From an uncultured Eubacteriales bacterium (GTDB taxonomy: Bacteria; Bacillota; Clostridia; Oscillospirales; CAG-272), in the NCBI GenBank assembly GCA_905210485.1, contig CAJLXA010000002.1:1-64000 (forward strand): a stretch of 64,000 bases of DNA, in the 5' to 3' direction. Made by a program: the position numbers and the translations under genes. The notes under the pieces were generated by a model. It saw only the letters and a program-made list of their open reading frames with translations, did not search any database and was not told the origin of the DNA. Each line of letters opens with the position of its first letter. The first letter of the stretch is position 1. This document shows positions 58,827-64,000 of the stretch, in pieces.

Positions 58827-59831
58827 TCAGCCGCGCGGCACAAATCCGATCTTTTTCTGTACTTTGCGGAGAGTCTTTTCCGCATAATAGCGCGCCTCTT
58901 CCGCCCCTTTTTTCATGACGTTTTCCAGATAAGCCTTGTCGGCAATCAGACGGCTGAATTCCTGCTGCACGGGCATGAGAACATCGGCGCAGGCTTCCCC
59001 GACCGCCGTTTTGAAGTCGCCGTAACCGCGGCCGGCAAATTCCTCTTCGATTGCGGAAAACGAAGCGCCGGTCACAGCGGCATAGATCGTCATCAGATTG
59101 GATACGCCCGGTTTTTCCGCGGGATCGTAACGGACCTCACTGCCGCTGTCGGTAACCGCGCGGCGGAATTTACGGATAATATCGTCTTTTCCGTCGAGGA
59201 TATACACCACCGCATTCTGATTTTCGTCCGACTTCGACATTTTCGACGCGGGATCGGCGAGAGACGCGATTTTGGCGCCGTTTTTCGGCATATAACACTC
59301 CGGCACCGTAAACGTATCGCTGTAAAGATGATTGAAGCGTTCGGCAATGTTGCGCGTCAGTTCCAGATGCTGTTTCTGATCGACGCCGACAGGTACAAGG
59401 TCGGTCTGATACAAAAGAATATCCGCCACCATCAGCACGGGATATGTGAAAAGCCCCGCATTGATATTGTCGGCGTGCGCCAGAGACTTCGCCTTGAACT
59501 GCGTCATGCGTTCCAGTTCTCCGAACATGGAGAAGCAGTTGAGAATCCATGAAAGTTCGGCGTGCGCGGGGACATGCGACTGCACAAACAAAGTGTTTTT
59601 CTCCGCGTTAAGGCCGCAGGCCATATACAATGCCAGCGTTTCATAGGTGCGGCGCCGCAGGTCGGCAGGGTTCTGACGCACGGTGATGGCATGCTCGTCC
59701 ACCACACAGTAAAAGCACTTGTATTCATCCGAAAACGCGGAGAAATTGCGAAGAGCGCCGAGATAGTTGCCGATCGTCAGATTTCCCGAAGGCTGAACGC
59801 CCGAAAACACTACTTTTTTATCGTTCAACAT
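58827..59831 (-). CDS. trpS: Tryptophanyl-tRNA synthetase
   Basis: 334-aa class Ic synthetase. HIGH-like motif GNLTIGNYLGAL (16-27), KMSKS in SKMSKSDENQN (about 195-205), and the tryptophan pocket residues around YPVLMVADILLYQTD. Full length. Start ATG with GAGGAAAC upstream. The leader is only about 75 nt, with no T-box visible, although many Firmicutes control trpS that way. Confidence 0.97.
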   Translation of the reverse strand: MLNDKKVVFSGVQPSGNLTIGNYLGALRNFSAFSDEYKCFYCVVDEHAITVRQNPADLRRRTYETLALYMACGLNAEKNTLFVQSHVPAHAELSWILNCFSMFGELERMTQFKAKSLAHADNINAGLFTYPVLMVADILLYQTDLVPVGVDQKQHLELTRNIAERFNHLYSDTFTVPECYMPKNGAKIASLADPASKMSKSDENQNAVVYILDGKDDIIRKFRRAVTDSGSEVRYDPAEKPGVSNLMTIYAAVTGASFSAIEEEFAGRGYGDFKTAVGEACADVLMPVQQEFSRLIADKAYLENVMKKGAEEARYYAEKTLRKVQKKIGFVPRG

Positions 59832-59908
59832 GGAAGTTTCCTCTTTCGTATTTTGACCGAAACCGCGCCGAATATGTATTGCGGCACGCCGTCATTCTGA
59901 TTTTTTCC

Positions 59909-59937
59909 AGTATAGCACACTTTTTCCGTGAAATCAA
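59909..59937 (-). promoter_or_regulatory. trpS promoter
   Basis: Minus strand: TTGATT (59932-59937), 17-bp spacer, TATACT (59909-59914). Confidence 0.8.
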
Positions 59938-59995
59938 GAGCAAAATTCCCGCGGCGGCAGATATTTACTCTTCTTATAAATAAAATTTTAACAAA

Positions 59996-60029
59996 AGCAC
60001 TTTACAAGCGCGAAGAAAAGTGCTAAAAT
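59996..60029 (+). promoter_or_regulatory. nifJ promoter with inverted-repeat operator
   Basis: TTTACA (60001-60006), 17-bp spacer, TAAAAT (60024-60029). A perfect 8-bp inverted repeat AGCACTTT (59996-60003) / AAAGTGCT (60017-60024), with a 13-base centre, overlaps both boxes, suggesting a repressor site. Confidence 0.75.
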
Positions 60030-60104
60030 AGAAATTAATGCGGACAGGATTCGCATACTTTCGACGCTCTCTCTAAAATTTTATATAAAAACGGAGGAAA
60101 AACA

Positions 60105-63100
60105 ATGTCCAGAAAGAAAATTTCTATGGACGGTAACACTGCTGCGGCACACGTATCTTATGCGTTTACCGAAGTAGCTGCTATCTACCCGATCACCCCG
60201 TCCAGTCCTATGGCGGAAGTGACCGACACATGGTCTGCCACAAACAAAAACATCTTCGGCGAACCTGCAAAGAACATCTTCGGCGAAAATGTCAAAGTTG
60301 TGGAAATGCAGTCCGAAGCCGGTGCCGCCGGTGCCGTTCACGGCTCTCTCGCTTCCGGCGCGCTCACGACTACATACACCGCTTCTCAGGGTCTTCTCCT
60401 GATGATCCCGAATATGTATAAGATCGCCGGCGAACTTCTTCCCTGCGTCATTCACGTTTCCGCCCGTTGCGTTGCTTCGCACGCGCTGAATATTTTCGGC
60501 GATCACTCCGACGTTTATGCCTGCCGTCAGACCGGTTTCGCCATGCTGGCGGAAACCAACGCGCAGGAAATCATGGACCTCGGCGCCGTCGCTCACCTTT
60601 CCACCATCAAGGGCCGCGTTCCTTTCATTAACTTCTTCGACGGTTTCCGTACTTCGCACGAAATCCAGAAAGTCGAAGCGTGGGATTACAAGGATCTTGC
60701 CGAAATGGTGGACATGGATGCCGTTCAGGCTTTCCGTCACCGTGCGCTGAACCCCGAATTCCCCGTTCTCCGCGGCTCCGCCGAAAACGGCGATATCTTC
60801 TTCCAGCACAGAGAAGCCTGCAACAAGTACTACGACGCGCTTCCCGCCATCGTGGAAGAATACATGGATAAAGTCAATAAGAAACTCGGCACAAACTACG
60901 GCCTCTTCAACTACTACGGCGCTCCCGACGCCGACCGCGTCATGGTGGCCATGGGCTCAATCTGCGACTGCGCGGAAGAAGTCATCGACTATCTCACCGC
61001 AAAAGGCGAAAAAGTCGGTCTTGTCAAAGTCCGTCTCTACCGTCCGTTTGTTGCTGAAAAATTCGTTGCGGCTCTGCCGAAGACCGTCAAGAAGATCGCC
61101 GTCCTCGACCGCACGAAAGAACCCGGCGCACTGGGCGAACCGCTTTACCTTGACGTTGTTGCCGCTCTCGAACGCACGGGCGTATCGGTTCCCGTTGTCG
61201 GCGGCCGCTACGGTCTCGGTTCCAAGGACGTCAACCCCGCCTGCATTTTCGCTATCTTCAATAACCTTGCCGCAAAGACGCCGAAGAACAACTTCACCGT
61301 CGGCATCGTCGACGATGTGACCGGCTCTTCTCTCGAAGAAACCGCTGTTCCCGATACGGCTCCCGCCGGCACGATTTCCTGCAAATTCTGGGGTCTCGGC
61401 GGCGACGGTACTGTCGGTGCCAATAAGAACTCCATCAAGATTATCGGCGACCATACCGATAAATTCATTCAGGCGTACTTCCAGTACGACTCGAAGAAAA
61501 CGGGCGGCGTCACGATTTCCCACCTCCGTTTCGGCGACACACCGATCAAATCCACCTACTACATCACGAAAGCCGACTTTGTTGCCTGCCATACGCCGTC
61601 TTACATGCTGAAAGGCTATAAGATCGTCAACGACGTGAAGCCCGGCGGCACGTTCCTCCTGAACTGCCAGTGGAGCGACGACGAACTGTCGACGCACCTC
61701 TCTGCCGAAACAAAGCAGTATATCGCGAAAAACAACATTAAATTCTATACCGTAAACGCTATTGACAAAGCCATTGAAATCGGTATGGGCAAACGCACGA
61801 ACACTATTCTGCAGGCTTCGTTCTTTGCACTGGCGAAGATCATGCCGATTGCGGAAGCCGTCGATTACATGAAGTACATGGCGAAGAAGTCCTACCTCAA
61901 AAAGGGCGAAGACGTCGTTATGCTGAACTATAAGGCTATCGACGCCGGCGTTGAAGCGCTTCACGAAGTCAAGGTTCCCGCGGATTGGGCAGACGCCGTA
62001 AACAAGAAGGCCGAAGCGCCCCTTACCGGTAACAGAGCCGACCTCGTCGACTTTGTAAAGAACATTGTCGTTCCCGTCGGCAAAATGCAGGGCGATTCTC
62101 TCCCCGTATCCGCCTTTGAAAAATACGTTGACGGTACGTTCCCGCAGGGCGCCGCCGCTTATGAAAAACGCGGTGTTGCCGTGGACGTTCCGACATGGAT
62201 CCCCGAAAACTGCATCCAGTGTAACAACTGCGCCTATGTCTGCCCGCACGCCACGATCCGTCCTTACGCGCTGAACGCGGACGAAGTTGCCGCCGCTCCC
62301 GAAGGAATGAAATACACCGCCAAGATGATCGGCAAGGGTTGCGAAGGCTATAAGTTCACGATGGCCGTAAGCCCGCTCGACTGTATGGGCTGTACGCTCT
62401 GCGTCAAGGCTTGCCCCGTCAACGCCAAAGCCGCAAAAGACGGCACCGACAAACTCGCCATCAAGATGGTACCTCAGGAATCCCAGCTTGCGGAACAGAA
62501 AAACTTCGACTACTGCGTCGCAAACGTTTCCGAAAAATCGGATCTGCCGTTTGCCGACACCACCGTGAAAGGCAGTCAGTTCAAACAGCCGCTTCTTGAG
62601 TTCTCCGGCTCCTGCGCAGGCTGTGCCGAAACCTCCTACGCCCGCCTGATTACACAGCTCTTCGGCGAAAGAATGTATATTTCCAACGCGACCGGCTGTT
62701 CTTCCATCTGGGGCGGCTCCGCACCTGCCACGCCGTACACCGTCAACCGTGAAAGCGGCCACGGTCCCGCGTGGGCGAACTCCCTCTTTGAAGACAACGC
62801 CGAACACGGCCTCGGCATCGCCATCGGTCAGAAGACCATCCGCAACAAACTGATCGGTTACGTGAAGACCCTGAAAGAAACCGCTCCTGCCGACAAGGTT
62901 GCCGTATTTGACAACTACCTCAACACGCTTGACGACGGCAAACAGAACGAGCCGGCCGCCAAGGCGCTGATCGCCGCTCTTGAAGCCTGCAACTGCCAGG
63001 ACGACGCGGTGGTGGAACTGAAGAATAAGATTCTTGCCGAAAAACAGTACCTCTCGAAGAAGTCCGTCTGGATTTTCGGCGGCGACGGTTGGGCATACGA

Positions 63101-63728
63101 CATCGGCTTCGGCGGCCTTGACCACGTTCTCGCTTCCGGCGAAGACGTCAACGTCATGGTATTCGACACCGAAGTATATTCCAACACCGGCGGTCAGGCG
63201 TCGAAGGCTTCCAATATCGGTCAGGTTGCGCAGTTTGCGGCCGCCGGTAAAGCCATCGGCAAAAAGAACCTTGCCGAAATCGCTATGACTTACGGCTACG
63301 TTTACGTGGCGCAGATCGCCATGGGCGCCGACCCGGCGCAGACCATCAAGGCGCTTGCGGAAGCAGAAGCCTACCACGGTCCGTCCCTCATCATCGGCTA
63401 CGCTCCCTGCGAAATGCACTCCATCAAGGGCGGCATGGCAAACTGCCAGCTCGAAATGAAGAAAGCCGTTGACGCCGGCTACTGGCAGATGTTCCGCTAC
63501 AACCCGGCTCTGAAAGCCGAAGGCAAGAATCCCTTCACCATGGATTCCAAAGAACCGACCGGCGATTATCAGGCATTCCTGAAGAACGAAGCGCGTTATG
63601 CCCGTCTTGCACAGGCATTCCCTGAAAGAGCGCAGGAACTCTTCAAAAAAGCGGAAGCATTCGCTAAGGCAAAGTATGAGAGACTCACCCGCCTTACCGC
63701 TCTCTACAACCCCGAAAATAACGACTGA
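60105..63728 (+). CDS. nifJ: Pyruvate:ferredoxin (flavodoxin) oxidoreductase
   Basis: 1207-aa homodimeric PFOR: oxidises pyruvate to acetyl-CoA and CO2, reducing ferredoxin. All domains are fused in one chain: domain I from the N-terminus (YPITPSSPMAEVTDTWSA, with VVEMQSEAGAAGAVHG), domain II, the CoA-binding part, two [4Fe-4S] motifs at about 700-770 (CIQCNNCAYVCPHATIRP and CMGCTLCVKACPVNAKA), then the TPP domain (GSCAGCAETSYARLI, NATGCSSIWGG, GGDGWAYDIGFGGLDHV, DTEVYSNTGGQASK). Strong GGAGG before the ATG. Central enzyme of fermentative metabolism; its codon bias looks like that of a highly expressed gene. Confidence 0.98.
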   Translation: MSRKKISMDGNTAAAHVSYAFTEVAAIYPITPSSPMAEVTDTWSATNKNIFGEPAKNIFGENVKVVEMQSEAGAAGAVHGSLASGALTTTYTASQGLLLMIPNMYKIAGELLPCVIHVSARCVASHALNIFGDHSDVYACRQTGFAMLAETNAQEIMDLGAVAHLSTIKGRVPFINFFDGFRTSHEIQKVEAWDYKDLAEMVDMDAVQAFRHRALNPEFPVLRGSAENGDIFFQHREACNKYYDALPAIVEEYMDKVNKKLGTNYGLFNYYGAPDADRVMVAMGSICDCAEEVIDYLTAKGEKVGLVKVRLYRPFVAEKFVAALPKTVKKIAVLDRTKEPGALGEPLYLDVVAALERTGVSVPVVGGRYGLGSKDVNPACIFAIFNNLAAKTPKNNFTVGIVDDVTGSSLEETAVPDTAPAGTISCKFWGLGGDGTVGANKNSIKIIGDHTDKFIQAYFQYDSKKTGGVTISHLRFGDTPIKSTYYITKADFVACHTPSYMLKGYKIVNDVKPGGTFLLNCQWSDDELSTHLSAETKQYIAKNNIKFYTVNAIDKAIEIGMGKRTNTILQASFFALAKIMPIAEAVDYMKYMAKKSYLKKGEDVVMLNYKAIDAGVEALHEVKVPADWADAVNKKAEAPLTGNRADLVDFVKNIVVPVGKMQGDSLPVSAFEKYVDGTFPQGAAAYEKRGVAVDVPTWIPENCIQCNNCAYVCPHATIRPYALNADEVAAAPEGMKYTAKMIGKGCEGYKFTMAVSPLDCMGCTLCVKACPVNAKAAKDGTDKLAIKMVPQESQLAEQKNFDYCVANVSEKSDLPFADTTVKGSQFKQPLLEFSGSCAGCAETSYARLITQLFGERMYISNATGCSSIWGGSAPATPYTVNRESGHGPAWANSLFEDNAEHGLGIAIGQKTIRNKLIGYVKTLKETAPADKVAVFDNYLNTLDDGKQNEPAAKALIAALEACNCQDDAVVELKNKILAEKQYLSKKSVWIFGGDGWAYDIGFGGLDHVLASGEDVNVMVFDTEVYSNTGGQASKASNIGQVAQFAAAGKAIGKKNLAEIAMTYGYVYVAQIAMGADPAQTIKALAEAEAYHGPSLIIGYAPCEMHSIKGGMANCQLEMKKAVDAGYWQMFRYNPALKAEGKNPFTMDSKEPTGDYQAFLKNEARYARLAQAFPERAQELFKKAEAFAKAKYERLTRLTALYNPENND

Positions 63729-63741
63729 TCCGTTTCCCGTA

Positions 63742-63825
63742 TGTCTGTGAAATAAAACTTTTTCACAGACATACAACATAAAACCGCCGTGCAAATAACA
63801 TTTGCTCTTTGCACGGCGGTTTTTA
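63742..63825 (+). terminator. Tandem terminators after nifJ
   Basis: First hairpin TGTCTGTGAAA/TTTCACAGACA (63742-63771) lacks a T run. The second, AAACCGCCGTGCAAA/TTTGCACGGCGGTTT (63781-63825), is followed by T5. Confidence 0.88.
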
Positions 63826-63842
63826 CAGTCCCGGTTATCCGT

Positions 63843-63876
63843 AAAAAAACGGCCTGCTCCACGCACGCCGTTTTTT
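63843..63876 (-). terminator. Terminator of the rubrerythrin-like gene
   Basis: AAAAAACGGC/GCCGTTTTTT stem around a 13-base loop, just downstream of the leftward gene at the window edge. Confidence 0.8.
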
Positions 63877-63894
63877 ATTTGTCCTGCTATATGC

Positions 63895-64000
63895 TTATTT
63901 AAAATATCTGTCAAGAAGTCCCTGGAACGCTCTGCCGTGACGGGCCTCGTCCTTCGCCATCTCATGAACCGTATCGTGAATGGCGTCAAGGTTATGCTGT
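63895..64000 (-). CDS. Rubrerythrin-family protein, C-terminal fragment
   Basis: Only the last 34 codons lie inside the window: QHNLDAIHDTVHEMAKDEAR then HGRAFQGLLDRYFK and stop. The KDEARHG helix with its diiron Glu and His, and the ending LLDRYF, match rubrerythrins (NADH-peroxidase type) of Clostridia. The chain ends in the ferritin-like domain, so any rubredoxin domain would have to be N-terminal, as in reverse rubrerythrins; this cannot be seen here. Role: peroxide reduction in an anaerobe. Confidence 0.8.
   Translation of the reverse strand, partial: QHNLDAIHDTVHEMAKDEARHGRAFQGLLDRYFK

Noticed and set aside
59832..59908. T-box leader for trpS
   Set aside because: The leader is about 75 nt with no specifier-loop or T-box sequence visible; too short for the class.
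59996..60024. CIRCE-type HrcA operator at the nifJ promoter
   Set aside because: The half-sites are similar (AGCACT/AGTGCT), but the spacing between them is 17 bases rather than the 11 expected for CIRCE, and the inner bases differ.
60957..63989. A 1010-codon open frame antisense to nifJ
   Set aside because: It mirrors the biased codon use of nifJ, lacks a ribosome site, and encodes no recognisable domain; nifJ is unmistakable on the other strand.
1..64000. tRNA or rRNA genes, CRISPR arrays, insertion sequences, integrases or prophage genes
   Set aside because: Both strands were read for cloverleaf-like genes, regularly spaced repeats, transposase or integrase motifs and phage structural genes; none was found.

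Overview
The window reads as one chromosome segment of an anaerobic, spore-forming member of the Clostridia (Firmicutes), probably an uncultured gut lineage. The evidence is a spore-coat cotJABC operon, pyruvate:ferredoxin oxidoreductase, a rubrerythrin-type protein at the right edge, zinc-type S14 and S4, the classical S10-spc-alpha order, and many promoters of the form TTGACA-17-TATAAT. I cannot name the genus. The first ~1,005 bases do not belong with the rest: they are GC-rich, carry a WYL regulator that looks actinobacterial (Coriobacteriia-like), and cut aroA off mid-gene, so an assembly chimera is likely there.

Layout. 1-1005: foreign-looking WYL regulator. 1006-3934: tyrA-aroB-aroA(truncated), leftward, behind a leader peptide rich in Tyr/Phe plus antiterminator and terminator hairpins (a ribosome-mediated attenuator). 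3976-4986: galE. 5408-7860: amino-acid ABC importer whose binding protein is circularly permuted. 7991-11080: FAD/Rieske oxidoreductase, thioredoxin reductase, S26-like peptidase. 11232-12471: cotJABC. 12583-14668: TetR-controlled ABC exporter. 14788-30774: about 16 kb leftward ribosomal protein superoperon (S10 through L17, with secY, adk, map, infA, rpoA). 31136-34479: membrane protein and polA. 34646-34750: an unlisted 34-aa Cys-rich peptide. 35026-37053: helical lipoprotein. 37094-40201: a divergent pair, an SbcD-like phosphoesterase and an adenine-methyltransferase-like protein, both with destroyed catalytic motifs, sharing a control region with a structured RNA leader. 40396-42915: secG and rnr. 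43030-45090: an ibrA/ibrB cassette. 45251-46219: sugar isomerase-like TIM barrel. 46340-58704: rhamnose-rich glycan locus (rfbABCD, ABC exporter Wzm/Wzt, WsaF-like and multidomain glycosyltransferases, WecA-like initiator). 58827-59831: trpS. 60105-63728: nifJ. 63895-64000: rubrerythrin fragment.

How the parts fit. The rfb genes make dTDP-L-rhamnose, WecA/TagO-like primes undecaprenyl phosphate, the GT proteins extend the chain, and Wzm/Wzt export it: a complete ABC-dependent cell-surface glycan route. The most notable signals are the aromatic leader-peptide attenuator, the permuted binding protein, the pair of catalytically degenerate DNA-metabolism proteins with an RNA leader, and the ibrAB cassette. 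No tRNA, rRNA, CRISPR array, insertion sequence or prophage was found.
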